DNA of 64,000 nt from an uncultured Clostridia bacterium. GTDB taxonomy: Bacteria > Bacillota > Clostridia > Oscillospirales > Acutalibacteraceae. Of the stretch, positions 9,099 to 17,862 are shown piece by piece. The stretch's first letter is position 1. Each line of letters opens with the position of its first letter. The position numbers and the translations under genes were made by a program. The DNA lies in NCBI GenBank assembly GCA_944384905.1, contig CALWVE010000031.1, positions 186,001 to 250,000 of the forward strand, read 5' to 3'. The notes under the pieces were generated by a model, which was not told the DNA's origin, did no database searches, and saw nothing but the letters and a program-made list of their open reading frames with translations.

Positions 9099-10589
9099 TT
9101 ACGACTCGCTGTCTTCTTTGGGAAGCGGAAGCTCAAACCAGAAGGTACTTCCCTGCCCCAACGCACTCTGCACGCCATAGGTTCCGCCATGAAGATCGAT
9201 CACCGTTTTCACGATGGAAAGCCCCAGACCGGTTCCAACTTGTGCGCGCTTATGCTCTTTGTCAACTTTATAGTAACGCTCCCAAATATCCTGAAGCTTA
9301 TCTTCGGGAATACCTTCGCCGGTATCGGAAACCTCAATGCGTACACGGTCTTCCATAACAAGCTGACGCAGGGTAATCTTTTTATCTTCGCCGGTATACG
9401 TTACGGCGTTGTTGATCAGATTGTAGACAACCTGCGTGATTTTCAGTTCATCTGCAATAACCTCAACGTCTCTATCATACTGGAAATCAAACTGATAGTC
9501 AATCAGTTTATCGTAACGATGCAAAATCGTACGAATGCATTCCGTTAAAGAAAAAGAGGTTGGTGCCAAGGTGACCGTGCCGGACTGCAGTTTCGAAAGA
9601 TCCAACAGATCGTTAACCAGCGTGGTAAGCCGTGTGGCTTCATCAATGATAATCTGTACATTTTCGGGCGTGTTTTCCCCCGGCAGATCGCGCATAACCT
9701 CGGCATAGCCTGTAATCATGGTCAGCGGCGTACGCAGGTCATGGGAAACATTGGCGATCAAATCGCGGCGCAGTGTTTCCACTTTGGAAAGTTCTACAGC
9801 CGCCACATTCAGAGAATGCGCGAGCTCAGCCGTTTCCCGGGCGCCGGATTCTGCAAACCGGACGCTGTAATTTCCTTTCGCCAGTTCGGCGGCCGAACGA
9901 TTCATACGGACAATCGGTTTTGAAATGGATCGGGAAATCACCCAAGCCAAACCAAACGCCAACAGACACATAATAATGGTAATAACCGTCAGCTGAATCC
10001 GCAGCGTTTCTACCGTAGATTCCAGCGGTGCGATACTGGCAAAAAGAATGACCAGCCGTTCATTTCCGCCGGCCGTCTCCAACGCATAAACGTATAGAAC
10101 ACTTTCCAGTGAATCCGCGCCGCGAATAATATCTGCGGCGCCTCCATCTACGGGAGAACCATGTATATAACGCTGAAAATAAGTTCCGCCCTGGGCCAAA
10201 GTGTCCTGATACAGGGTACGCAGATCGTTGGGCCAAAGCTGGGAAAACACGTCGTTCAGAGAGGTTCTGGCTACAGCCAAACGAACGCCGTCGCCGTCGG
10301 CCACCAGCACGTTAGCCTGGCTGTCCTGAGCTGCGGTTGCCACCGCCTCATACATCATTTCCGTATCGTCCAGACTGCGCACAATCTGATGTGCGTTTTG
10401 ACGCAGATCGGCAATTTTTATCGCTTTATAAAAAGAATTCAAAAAAACGATTTGGAATAACCATAACAGAGCAACGATTACAACCGTTAGCAGAGCAAAT
10501 CCGATAAACAGATTAGTGCGTATTCCAAAACGAAATCGTTTGGATCGTGGTTCGGCGGGCAAAGCATCAGACTTCAAAACGATAGCCAA
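9099..10589 (-). CDS. Membrane sensor histidine kinase
   Basis: The 496-aa protein has a membrane segment at residues 27-50, an extracytoplasmic sensor region of about 145 residues, a second membrane segment at about 198-219, a HAMP domain at 220-272, a HisKA domain with phospho-acceptor H283 in VSHDLRTPLT, and a HATPase domain with NLINNAVTYT, DTGEGIP and GTGLGLSI motifs. It would autophosphorylate and pass phosphate to the partner response regulator, whose gene overlaps its start by 23 nt. The layout resembles PhoR/WalK-type kinases without a PAS domain. The signal is unknown. Confidence 0.95.
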   Translation of the reverse strand: MAIVLKSDALPAEPRSKRFRFGIRTNLFIGFALLTVVIVALLWLFQIVFLNSFYKAIKIADLRQNAHQIVRSLDDTEMMYEAVATAAQDSQANVLVADGDGVRLAVARTSLNDVFSQLWPNDLRTLYQDTLAQGGTYFQRYIHGSPVDGGAADIIRGADSLESVLYVYALETAGGNERLVILFASIAPLESTVETLRIQLTVITIIMCLLAFGLAWVISRSISKPIVRMNRSAAELAKGNYSVRFAESGARETAELAHSLNVAAVELSKVETLRRDLIANVSHDLRTPLTMITGYAEVMRDLPGENTPENVQIIIDEATRLTTLVNDLLDLSKLQSGTVTLAPTSFSLTECIRTILHRYDKLIDYQFDFQYDRDVEVIADELKITQVVYNLINNAVTYTGEDKKITLRQLVMEDRVRIEVSDTGEGIPEDKLQDIWERYYKVDKEHKRAQVGTGLGLSIVKTVIDLHGGTYGVQSALGQGSTFWFELPLPKEDSES

Positions 10590-11250
10590 CCCCCCTGAGC
10601 GTAACGATAAACTTGCTGTAAGGCCCTAAGCTTTTACGGAGCAGTTTGATATGCGTATCCAAGGTACGGTCGTCACCGTAAAAATCATATCCCCATACAT
10701 TGGAAATCAGCTTTTCCCGGGTCAGCGCAATATCTTTATTTTTGGCCATATAAAAGAGCAGATCGTATTCTTTGGGCGAAAGATCGGCACGTTTACCGTC
10801 TACCGTTACGATACGCCCCGTAAAATCGATCATCAATCCTTCAAATTGAAGAATATCATGCTGTACAACCGCTTCTTTGGCAGGCTGCGAACGTTTAAGG
10901 ATTGCATTGACGCGCATCATCAATTCTTTGGGAGAAAACGGTTTAACAACATAATCGTCAATGCCCAGCTCAAAGCCGTGAATTTTATCATATTCTTCTC
11001 CGCGGGCCGAAAGCATCAAAACCGGAACCTGAGAGACTTTTCGAATTTCAGAAACAGCCGAAAAACCATCGAGTTCCGGCATCATAACATCCATAACAAT
11101 AATATCAAAGGCGTGAGGTTCCTTACGTACCATTTCCACAGCCTGCATTCCGTTTTCGGCCTCGCGTACAAGATTCCCTTCAAACTCGGCGTATTTGCGG
11201 ATCAGCATGCGGATTTTGGCTTCGTCATCCACAACAAGAATTGTATACAT
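10567..11250 (-). CDS. OmpR/PhoB-family response regulator
   Basis: The 227-aa protein has a receiver domain (acidic pocket DDE at 8-10, phospho-acceptor D54 in VMDVMMPELDG) and a C-terminal winged helix (KEYDLLFYMAKN, DTHIKLLRKSLG, GVGYRFEV). The start at 11250 is preceded by AAGGGGG at 7-nt spacing; an upstream in-frame ATG at 11280 would put extra residues before the conserved beta strand and is rejected. It is co-transcribed with, and overlaps, the histidine kinase gene. Targets are unknown. Confidence 0.95.
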   Translation of the reverse strand: MYTILVVDDEAKIRMLIRKYAEFEGNLVREAENGMQAVEMVRKEPHAFDIIVMDVMMPELDGFSAVSEIRKVSQVPVLMLSARGEEYDKIHGFELGIDDYVVKPFSPKELMMRVNAILKRSQPAKEAVVQHDILQFEGLMIDFTGRIVTVDGKRADLSPKEYDLLFYMAKNKDIALTREKLISNVWGYDFYGDDRTLDTHIKLLRKSLGPYSKFIVTLRGVGYRFEV

Positions 11251-11364
11251 GACACGTCCCCCTTGTTTCAAAACATCCATTCAATTTTCCGTCCATTTTG
11301 TGAAAAACGAATGACGGATGATCGATTTTTACTTGATACGATAGATTGTATTATGGATAACTTT

Positions 11365-11392
11365 AGTATACCATTGACAGAAATTTTTGCAA
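11365..11392 (-). promoter_or_regulatory. Promoter of the two-component operon
   Basis: In minus-strand reading TTGCAA (11392-11387), 16-bp spacer, TATACT (11370-11365). The leader to the ATG at 11250 is about 110 nt. Confidence 0.55.
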
Positions 11393-11422
11393 GCTTTTGT
11401 CATGAATTTCACAAAAACCTAC

Positions 11423-11451
11423 TTGACAAAGCGGAAAATCAGTTGTAAGAT
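11423..11451 (+). promoter_or_regulatory. Promoter of the cytidylate-kinase-like gene
   Basis: TTGACA (11423-11428), 17-bp spacer, TAAGAT (11446-11451), about 65 bp before the ATG at 11517. It diverges from the two-component promoter 31 bp away. Confidence 0.65.
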
Positions 11452-11516
11452 TTATATATAATCCAAATCAAGTTCAATTGTTTTTTTATTGTTTTTATCA
11501 AGAAGGAGTGACTCAT

Positions 11517-12146
11517 ATGAAAAACATCCCTGTCATTACCATCAGCCGCCAATACGGAAGCCGCGGTCATGAGATTGGCCAGAGGATCGCCGAGAAACTC
11601 TCCATCCCCTACTATGACAAATCTTTGATTGCCTTAGCTGCCAAAAAGAGCGGTTTCAGCGAAGCCGCCTTTGAATATGCAGATGAAAAAGCCGGAAGCA
11701 GTCTGCTGTATTCCATGGTAACAAGCGGAATGGGTGTAGCAGCTCGGATTGCCGGAACGCCGGAAATGCCCATCAACGATAAACTGTTCCTGATTCAGTC
11801 GGATATTATTCGTAATGCCGCCAACGAAGGCCCCTGCGTCATTGTAGGACGCTGCGCCAACTATGTTCTGCGCGAATACGATAATGTTTTCAAGATCTTT
11901 ATTCATGCTGATAAAGAAGCTCGTATCCGCCACGCCATTGAGGAAGACGGGATCAGCGAGAACAAAGCCGCTGATTATGTTACCAAACAGGATAAACAGC
12001 GTGCCAACTACTATAATTTCTATTCCAGCATGCGCTGGGATGATGTAAATGAATATCATCTCACGCTGGATTCTACTCAGTTTTCGATTGAGGAGGCCAC
12101 CGACATTATTCTGCATGCCATTGATGTGTGGCGCGCGAAAGAATAA
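11517..12146 (+). CDS. Cytidylate kinase-like family protein
   Basis: The 209-aa protein starts with ITISRQYGSRGHEIGQRIAEKL, a variant P-loop seen in the cytidylate kinase-like family common in Clostridia, followed by YYDKSLI and VGRCANYVL motifs. True Cmk converts CMP to CDP; proteins of this family are distinct from Cmk and their substrate is unproven. The start at 11517 is chosen because AAGGAG lies 8 nt upstream. It has its own promoter and terminator, so it is probably a single-gene unit. Confidence 0.88.
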   Translation: MKNIPVITISRQYGSRGHEIGQRIAEKLSIPYYDKSLIALAAKKSGFSEAAFEYADEKAGSSLLYSMVTSGMGVAARIAGTPEMPINDKLFLIQSDIIRNAANEGPCVIVGRCANYVLREYDNVFKIFIHADKEARIRHAIEEDGISENKAADYVTKQDKQRANYYNFYSSMRWDDVNEYHLTLDSTQFSIEEATDIILHAIDVWRAKE

Positions 12147-12150
12147 TCGC

Positions 12151-12180
12151 TTCCCCGCTTGACAAAACGGGGAATTTCCC
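12151..12180 (+). terminator. Terminator after the cytidylate-kinase-like gene
   Basis: A 7-bp stem TTCCCCG (12151-12157) / CGGGGAA (12168-12174) is followed by a pyrimidine tract TTTCCCTTT. The U-run is broken by Cs, so termination may be partial. Confidence 0.55.
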
Positions 12181-12210
12181 TTTACAAACTCTCCCGAAAA
12201 ATGGTATACT
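12181..12210 (+). promoter_or_regulatory. Promoter of the apbE-rnf operon
   Basis: TTTACA (12181-12186), 18-bp spacer, TATACT (12205-12210), 63 bp upstream of the apbE ATG. This is the only convincing promoter seen before rnfC, so it probably drives the nine genes to rnfB. Confidence 0.6.
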
Positions 12211-12273
12211 GTAGGCTGAACCCGCGCGTTCGGGATTATTTTGAGCTGATACAAGGAGCCTGTCGGGACAGAC

Positions 12274-13341
12274 ATGAAATCTTTTCCTATTACCGCAAAA
12301 AATTTAAAACGATTGACCGCAGCCGTGTTCTGTCTGGTTCTTGCTTTGGTAGCTTTATTGATTGCCAGCTGGTTTTATCCGTTCGACTTCAATCGCTCTG
12401 ATGACGCCGAAACGATGACCACCTATGCAATGGGATCCATTGTGCAGCAAACGGTTTATGGTTCACAAGCCGAAGCCGCAGAATCTGCGGCTTCTTCTGC
12501 TGTTACAGCCCTGGAAAACCGTATTTCCTGGCGAGTCGAGGACAGCGAGATCAGCAAACTCAATCAGGCTGCCGGAAAAACCGACGTAACATTAAGCAAA
12601 GAAACGGCTAATCTGCTTGAATTGCTGCTGGATGTAGCCAAACAAAGCGGCGGAGCTTTTGATCCCACGATTGCCCCGCTCAGCCTTTTGTGGAATTTTG
12701 ATACAGATCCTTCCCTGCCCTCCGATGAAGATATCCGCTATTTCAAGCAGTTTGTCGGATATGAAAATTTGATCCTCGATTCGGCTACTCGCAAAGCGCA
12801 TCTTTCCGACGCAAAAAATGCGCTCGATCTGGGCGCGGCCGGAAAAGGTGCGGCCTGCGATACGGTGTGCCAGACCTATCAGGAATATAATGTGCAGGCC
12901 GGTATCGTTGCCGTTGGCGGCAGCGTGGGACTGTACGGTCAAAAGCCCGACGGCAGTTTGTGGAATATCGCCGTGCGTGATCCGGCAAACGATGGAACGC
13001 TGGGCACGCTTTCTTTGGAAAAGGGATTCTTTTCCACTTCGGGAAGCTACGAAAAATATTTTGAAGAAAACGGAACACTGTATCACCATTTGCTCGATCC
13101 AAAAACTGGCTATCCGGCAGACAGCGGCTTGGTTTCCGTTACGGTTGTTAGCAGCAGCGGCGCTTTAAGTGATGCGCTTTCCACGGCTTGTTTTGTGCTT
13201 GGATACGAAGACAGTCTTTCCCTGTTAGAGCATTACGATGCAGAAGCTGTCTTTATCGACACCAACAACCAGATTTATGTAACAGACGATTTGAAGGACG
13301 CTTTCTCCCTCACTTCGTCTGCCTATACAATTGTCTCATGA
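12274..13341 (+). CDS. apbE: FAD:protein FMN transferase (ApbE/Ftp), membrane-anchored
   Basis: The 355-aa protein has an N-terminal membrane segment (residues 15-35) with no lipobox, then the ApbE fold: the ALDLGAAGKGAACD region, TSGSYEKYF, and HHLLDPKTGYPA, the conserved metal/FAD-binding signature. ApbE moves FMN from FAD onto a Thr of target flavoproteins outside the membrane. Its targets are very likely RnfD and RnfG encoded downstream. AAGGAG sits 15 nt before the ATG, farther than usual, with a small CTGT/ACAG hairpin in between. The next gene overlaps the stop by 4 nt (ATGA). Confidence 0.93.
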   Translation: MKSFPITAKNLKRLTAAVFCLVLALVALLIASWFYPFDFNRSDDAETMTTYAMGSIVQQTVYGSQAEAAESAASSAVTALENRISWRVEDSEISKLNQAAGKTDVTLSKETANLLELLLDVAKQSGGAFDPTIAPLSLLWNFDTDPSLPSDEDIRYFKQFVGYENLILDSATRKAHLSDAKNALDLGAAGKGAACDTVCQTYQEYNVQAGIVAVGGSVGLYGQKPDGSLWNIAVRDPANDGTLGTLSLEKGFFSTSGSYEKYFEENGTLYHHLLDPKTGYPADSGLVSVTVVSSSGALSDALSTACFVLGYEDSLSLLEHYDAEAVFIDTNNQIYVTDDLKDAFSLTSSAYTIVS

Positions 13342-13745
13342 ACGATGTAAATACCAAAACAAAGCGGCGGCTTTTAGCTCGCCGGGATATTCTGTTGGTC
13401 ATCGTTTTGCTGCTTGTAGCGCTGGCTTTTCTGCTCCCTCGTTTTTGGACAAAGCAGGATTCTCTTTGTGCAGTGATTGAACACAACGGAACGATGGTTG
13501 ACACGATTAGGCTGGATGAACTCGAGGAACCCGTTACCTTTTATGTAGAAAACACCCGGGTAGAAGTTATGCTTGATCAAATCAGCGCGACGGTTACGGC
13601 TTCGGACTGTGCGGATCAGACCTGTGTTCGAACAGGAAGGCTAACCCGGGCAGGCGAAGCTGCAATCTGCCTGCCGAACCGGGTTGTGGTGCGTTTAACC
13701 GGCGGTGCGGATTCCGAGCCGGCTTTGGACGGAATCACCGGCTGA
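13338..13745 (+). CDS. NusG domain II-containing membrane protein
   Basis: The 135-aa protein has a membrane segment at about residues 20-36 followed by one small beta domain (VIEHNGTMVDTIRL, VMLDQISATVTASDCADQTCVRTG, AICLPNRVVVRL) matching NusG domain II (PF07009). The conserved Cys pair in DCADQTC is typical. Such proteins are regularly found next to rnf/apbE genes in Clostridia, and a role in Rnf assembly or flavinylation has been suggested but not shown. The start is the ATG of the ATGA overlap with apbE, which gives the right length; longer in-frame readings begin inside apbE. Confidence 0.88.
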   Translation: MNDVNTKTKRRLLARRDILLVIVLLLVALAFLLPRFWTKQDSLCAVIEHNGTMVDTIRLDELEEPVTFYVENTRVEVMLDQISATVTASDCADQTCVRTGRLTRAGEAAICLPNRVVVRLTGGADSEPALDGITG

Positions 13746-13755
13746 GGTTCTATTT

Positions 13756-14271
13756 ATGACGAAATCTTTTTCTCTTTCCGCAGCGAAAAAAGTTGCTTTC
13801 TGCGGTCTGCTGGCTGCTTTGGCGATTGTTTTAACGATGTTTGAAAACATGCTGCCCGAAATCCCCCTGCTTCCGCCGGGGTGCCGTTTGGGCCTTTCCA
13901 ATATTGTAACCATGTTCTGCGCCGGAACAATCGGATTGCCGGCGGCTATTTGCATTGCCTTTTTAAAAAGCGGCTTTGTTTTTCTGACCCGCGGTATTAC
14001 CGCCGGGCTGATGAGCCTTTCCGGCGGCATTTTCAGCACACTGATTATGTGGCTTTGCCTGAAATACGGGCGTTTCGGCATGATCGGTGTGGGTATTTGC
14101 GGTGCGCTGGCGCACAATGCCGCGCAGCTCTTCATGGCTGTTCTGCTTACTTCACCCGCAGTTTTCAGCTATACGCCTTTTTTGATTTTGTTTTCCATAC
14201 CGGCCGGTGCCGCTACCGGAACGGTATTGCGTTTTGCTCTTCCCGTGCTGAATCGCATGGTTCGCCCGTGA
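13756..14271 (+). CDS. Gx transporter family / heptaprenyl diphosphate synthase component I-like membrane protein
   Basis: The 171-aa protein has about five hydrophobic segments and the GCRLGLSNIVTMF and SGGIFSTLIMW motifs of the Hpre_diP_synt_I (PF07456) family, now often called Gx transporters. The name is historical; these proteins resemble ECF-type substrate-binding membrane subunits and their substrate is unknown. The start at 13756 follows GAGG at 8-nt spacing. Its place between the NusG-II protein and rnfC is common in Clostridia and suggests a role in supplying or assembling Rnf cofactors, an inference from context. Confidence 0.82.
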   Translation: MTKSFSLSAAKKVAFCGLLAALAIVLTMFENMLPEIPLLPPGCRLGLSNIVTMFCAGTIGLPAAICIAFLKSGFVFLTRGITAGLMSLSGGIFSTLIMWLCLKYGRFGMIGVGICGALAHNAAQLFMAVLLTSPAVFSYTPFLILFSIPAGAATGTVLRFALPVLNRMVRP

Positions 14272-14307
14272 AATTCGCGCTGTAATACATACCAAGGAGG
14301 AAAAAGA

Positions 14308-15651
14308 ATGGAACTTTCATTTCCCACAAAGGCCTTCCGTACACACGGCGGCGCTCATGTTCCCCATCACAAAAACACCAGCATGATGCCCACCGTGGAA
14401 ATGCCGGCTCCGGCCCGCGTGGTGCTCCCCATGCAGCAGCATATCGGCGCGCCCTGTGTGCCCGCTGTTAAGAAAGGGGATCATGTTTATGTCGGAACGG
14501 TTGTCGGTGAGGCACAGGCTTTTGTCTGTGCGCCCATCCATGCTTCCGTATCCGGTACGGTACACTCGGTGGAAAAAGTTGCGCTTTCCAACGGTGCGCT
14601 GGCAGATGCCGTCATTATTGATTCCGACGGTCTGATGGAACCCGATCCGAACCTGTGTCCCCCGCAGATCCGCACGAAAGAAGATCTGATTCAGGCTGCA
14701 CGCGACTGTGGTCTGGTGGGCCTGGGCGGCGCCGGTTTCCCCGCGCACGTTAAACTGAATGTGCCTGCCGACAAAAAAATCGACACGTTGATTATCAACG
14801 TGGCCGAATGTGAACCGTTCGTCACGGCCGACCACCGCGAAGCCATTGAAAACGGCTGGGATCTGCTTAGCGGCGTTTATCTGCTCAAGCGGATGCTCGA
14901 AATTGACCGCGTCATCATCGCCGTAGAAACCAACAAGCCGGATGTTATCGACATTCTGCGCCGCATTGCGGACGACAAACGCTACGATCCGGACGATCGC
15001 GTGCGTGTTCTGCCGCTTCCGGCGCGTTATCCGCAGGGTGCTGAAAAAGTTTTGATTCACGCCTGCACCGGCAGAGATATTCCCACCGGCGGCCTTCCGG
15101 CCGATGTGGGCTGCATTGTTATGAACATCTCGTCTGCTGCCGCACTGGCACGGTATGTTGAAACCGGTATGCCGCTTGTAAAGCGCCGCGTTACCATTGA
15201 CGGTTCTGCGATTGCCGAGCCGAAGAACGTTTTCGTTCCGCTTGGAACCAGCATTCACGACGTGATCGAATTCTGCGGCGGTTACAGCAAACCGGTTAAA
15301 AAGCTGATTTCCGGCGGCCCGATGATGGGCTTCGCCATCACGGACGATAGCTTCCCGGTTCTTAAATCCAACAACGCATTTCTGGCATTTGAAGAAAAAG
15401 ACGCCATTATCAGCCCGCCGACCGCCTGCATCCGCTGCGGACGCTGCGTACAGGCCTGTCCGATGAACCTGGTGCCGACTATGCTGGAAAAATACACCGA
15501 AATGAAAAATACCGAAAAATTGCAGGAACTGGATATTATGACCTGTATGGAATGCGGCTGCTGCGCCTACAGCTGCCCTGCCCATCACCGGTTGGTCCAG
15601 TCCATGCGTGTCGGTAAAGCGCTTGTGAAAAATGCCGGGAGGAAAAGCTGA
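14308..15651 (+). CDS. rnfC: Rnf electron transport complex subunit C
   Basis: The 447-aa RnfC is a peripheral subunit on the cytoplasmic side that exchanges electrons with NAD(H). The Rossmann/SLBB core carries GLGGAGFPAHVK near residue 137, and two ferredoxin motifs lie at the C-terminus: CIRCGRCVQACP (374-385) and CMECGCCAYSCP (413-424), binding two [4Fe-4S] clusters. It lacks the long C-terminal extension of proteobacterial RnfC, as is normal in Clostridia. AGGAGG precedes the ATG. The stop and the rnfD start share one base (TGATG). Confidence 0.97.
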   Translation: MELSFPTKAFRTHGGAHVPHHKNTSMMPTVEMPAPARVVLPMQQHIGAPCVPAVKKGDHVYVGTVVGEAQAFVCAPIHASVSGTVHSVEKVALSNGALADAVIIDSDGLMEPDPNLCPPQIRTKEDLIQAARDCGLVGLGGAGFPAHVKLNVPADKKIDTLIINVAECEPFVTADHREAIENGWDLLSGVYLLKRMLEIDRVIIAVETNKPDVIDILRRIADDKRYDPDDRVRVLPLPARYPQGAEKVLIHACTGRDIPTGGLPADVGCIVMNISSAAALARYVETGMPLVKRRVTIDGSAIAEPKNVFVPLGTSIHDVIEFCGGYSKPVKKLISGGPMMGFAITDDSFPVLKSNNAFLAFEEKDAIISPPTACIRCGRCVQACPMNLVPTMLEKYTEMKNTEKLQELDIMTCMECGCCAYSCPAHHRLVQSMRVGKALVKNAGRKS

Positions 15652-16595
15652 TGGAAAATAAACTGATTGTCTCTACTTCTCCTCACATGCGCAGTGGGGA
15701 TACCACGCAGTCGATCATGCTGGACGTCATTATCGCGCTGATGCCTGCGGCGATGGCTTCGATTATCATTTTTGGCTATCGTTCGTTTATTTTGATCATG
15801 ACCTGCGTTTTGTCGTGCGTGCTGAGCGAATATGTCTGCCGCCGTGTGATGAAGCGCGACAACACGATTTCCGACTTGAGCAGCATCGTGACCGGCGTTC
15901 TGCTGGCCATGAACCTGCCGGTGTCCATTTCCCCGCTCATCGCGGCTTTCGGCGGCGTGATCGCCATTGTCGTTGTTAAGCAGATGTTCGGCGGTATCGG
16001 ACAGAATTTTGTGAACCCCGCTTTGACCGCGCGTATCATCCTGATGAACTCCTTCCCGGCCAAGATGACCCATTGGACGGCTCCGTTCGCTTATTCTTCT
16101 GCCGCGGACGCCGTTACAACCGCTACACCTTTGGGTATTCTCGCTGAAGGCGGCGCGCAGACCGCCAGCTATATGGATTTGTTCCTCGGCAACTGCGCCG
16201 GCTGTCTGGGCGAAACCAGCGCGCTGGCTATTCTGCTGGGTGGTATCTATCTGGTAGCTCGTCGTGTGATTTCTCCCACGATTCCTTGTGTTTATCTGGG
16301 CACGGCCGTTGTTCTTTCCTTTGTGATGGGACGCGATCCGCTGTTTGACCTGCTCTCCGGCGGTCTGATGCTGGGCGCTGTGTTTATGGCTACGGACTAC
16401 ACCACCAGCCCGATCCACTTCAAAGGCCGCGTTGTCTTTGCCATCGGCTGCGGTGTGCTGACCATGCTTATCCGGCAGTTCGGTTCTCTTGCGGAAGGTG
16501 TTTCGTATTCAATTGTGATTATGAACATTCTGGTTCCGCTGATTGAACGCGCCACCATGCCGCTTGCTTTCGGAAAGGAGAAGAAAAAGAAATGA
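15651..16595 (+). CDS. rnfD: Rnf electron transport complex subunit D
   Basis: The 314-aa protein has about nine to ten membrane segments typical of RnfD/NqrB. The stretch TTATPLG contains T159, the expected site of covalent FMN attachment through a phosphoester to Thr, the reaction catalysed by ApbE. It forms part of the membrane path for electron transfer and ion translocation. It overlaps rnfC by 1 nt and rnfG by 4 nt. Confidence 0.96.
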   Translation: MENKLIVSTSPHMRSGDTTQSIMLDVIIALMPAAMASIIIFGYRSFILIMTCVLSCVLSEYVCRRVMKRDNTISDLSSIVTGVLLAMNLPVSISPLIAAFGGVIAIVVVKQMFGGIGQNFVNPALTARIILMNSFPAKMTHWTAPFAYSSAADAVTTATPLGILAEGGAQTASYMDLFLGNCAGCLGETSALAILLGGIYLVARRVISPTIPCVYLGTAVVLSFVMGRDPLFDLLSGGLMLGAVFMATDYTTSPIHFKGRVVFAIGCGVLTMLIRQFGSLAEGVSYSIVIMNILVPLIERATMPLAFGKEKKKK

Positions 16596-17131
16596 AACTG
16601 AGTGCAAAAGAAATTTTGAAACCCGCTCTTCTCCTGTTTGTAATCTGTGTGTGCATCACAGCTTTGCTGGCCGGAACCAATAAATTGACCGCCGCAAAAA
16701 TTGCGCAGAACGCTGTAGAAAAAGAAGAATCTTCGCGCCAGACCGTTTTGCCGGAAGCGGAAGAATTCAAAACGGAAGGCGATTGTGCCGTCGGCTATAA
16801 AGGTGGAGAAGTGGTAGGCTATGTCTATGTTACTTCCGCCAAAGGTTACGGCGGCGATGTACAGATCATGACCGGAATTACTGCAGAAGGCAGCATCAGC
16901 GGCGTGGTTGTACTTGATCACGACGAAACCCCCGGTTTGGGCGCCAACTGCGAAAAAGAAGATTTCCGTGCGCAGTATCTCCAGAGCGTACCGGATAACG
17001 GATTCACCGTTGTAAAAAATCAGGCAGCCGGCAACGGCCAGATTGAAGCCCTGACAGGCGCTACCATTTCCAGCCGTGCCGTAACGGATGCGGTGAACGA
17101 AGCTGTGGCTCTGTATGCCGCACGCAGCTGA
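16592..17131 (+). CDS. rnfG: Rnf electron transport complex subunit G
   Basis: The 179-aa RnfG has one N-terminal membrane helix (about 11-28) and an extracytoplasmic FMN-binding domain. The motif LTGATISS puts the covalently flavinylated Thr at T158. Normal length for the family. ATGA overlap with rnfD; rnfE begins 11 nt downstream. Confidence 0.95.
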   Translation: MKLSAKEILKPALLLFVICVCITALLAGTNKLTAAKIAQNAVEKEESSRQTVLPEAEEFKTEGDCAVGYKGGEVVGYVYVTSAKGYGGDVQIMTGITAEGSISGVVVLDHDETPGLGANCEKEDFRAQYLQSVPDNGFTVVKNQAAGNGQIEALTGATISSRAVTDAVNEAVALYAARS

Positions 17132-17142
17132 GGAGGACGACC

Positions 17143-17862
17143 ATGAAAGAAAAAAAGAGCCTATTTCATGAATTTTCCAAGGGTATTTTAAAAGAAAACC
17201 CGGTACTTCGTCTGGTGCTCGGCACCTGCGCTACGCTGGCTGTAACCACCGCGGCTTCCAATGCCATCGGCATGGGTCTGGCCACAACGTTTGTATTGGT
17301 TTGCTCCAATGCGGTTATTTCCCTGTTGCGCAAAGTCATTCCGGACAAAGTACGTATTCCCGCGTTTATCACCATTATCGCCGGCTTTGTTACGATTGTA
17401 CAGCTGATTATTCAGGCTTACTCCCCCGAGCTCGACAGCGCGCTGGGTGTATTCCTGCCGCTGATCGTAGTAAACTGCATTATTCTGGGCCGCGCCGAAA
17501 TGTATGCCAGCAAAAACACACTGCTCCCCTCCATTCTGGACGGTCTGGGCATGGGCGTCGGTTTTACGGCCACGCTGCTTGCCATGGGTATTATCCGTGA
17601 ACTGCTGGGCGCCGGAACGGTATTCGGCGTACCGATCCTTTCTGGCTTTATGGATCCGATCATCATCTTCCTGCTCCCTCCCGGCGGCTTCTTTGTCTTT
17701 GGTATTCTGATTGCCATTGCCGGTAAACTCTCCGAAGAAGGCCATGCGCCGGAAGCTTTGGGCTGCGCTGCTTGCCCGATGGCCGCTTCCTGTTCCAAAC
17801 TGAAAGATGGAAACGCAGAAGCCTGCACCGCTGAAACCAAAAAGGAGGAGGCTGAATCATGA
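17143..17862 (+). CDS. rnfE: Rnf electron transport complex subunit E, with Cys-rich tail
   Basis: The 239-aa protein has six membrane segments as in RnfE/NqrD, including conserved Cys in LGTCATLAV and VVNCIILG. With RnfA it is expected to hold an intramembrane [2Fe-2S] cluster. After the last helix (about residue 195) comes an extra soluble tail with four Cys: C208, C211, C217, C228 (GCAACPMAASC). The tail could bind a metal or cluster, but I cannot say how widespread it is. ATGA overlap with rnfA. Confidence 0.95.
   Translation: MKEKKSLFHEFSKGILKENPVLRLVLGTCATLAVTTAASNAIGMGLATTFVLVCSNAVISLLRKVIPDKVRIPAFITIIAGFVTIVQLIIQAYSPELDSALGVFLPLIVVNCIILGRAEMYASKNTLLPSILDGLGMGVGFTATLLAMGIIRELLGAGTVFGVPILSGFMDPIIIFLLPPGGFFVFGILIAIAGKLSEEGHAPEALGCAACPMAASCSKLKDGNAEACTAETKKEEAES

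Noticed and set aside
11251..11516. The 266-bp divergent gap as a place for a small RNA
   Set aside because: It is explained by two divergent promoters with their leaders; no independent terminator was found inside.
16397..16921. Minus-strand frames across the rnfD-rnfG junction as antisense genes
   Set aside because: No ribosome binding site or recognisable domain, and the plus-strand genes are fully conserved.
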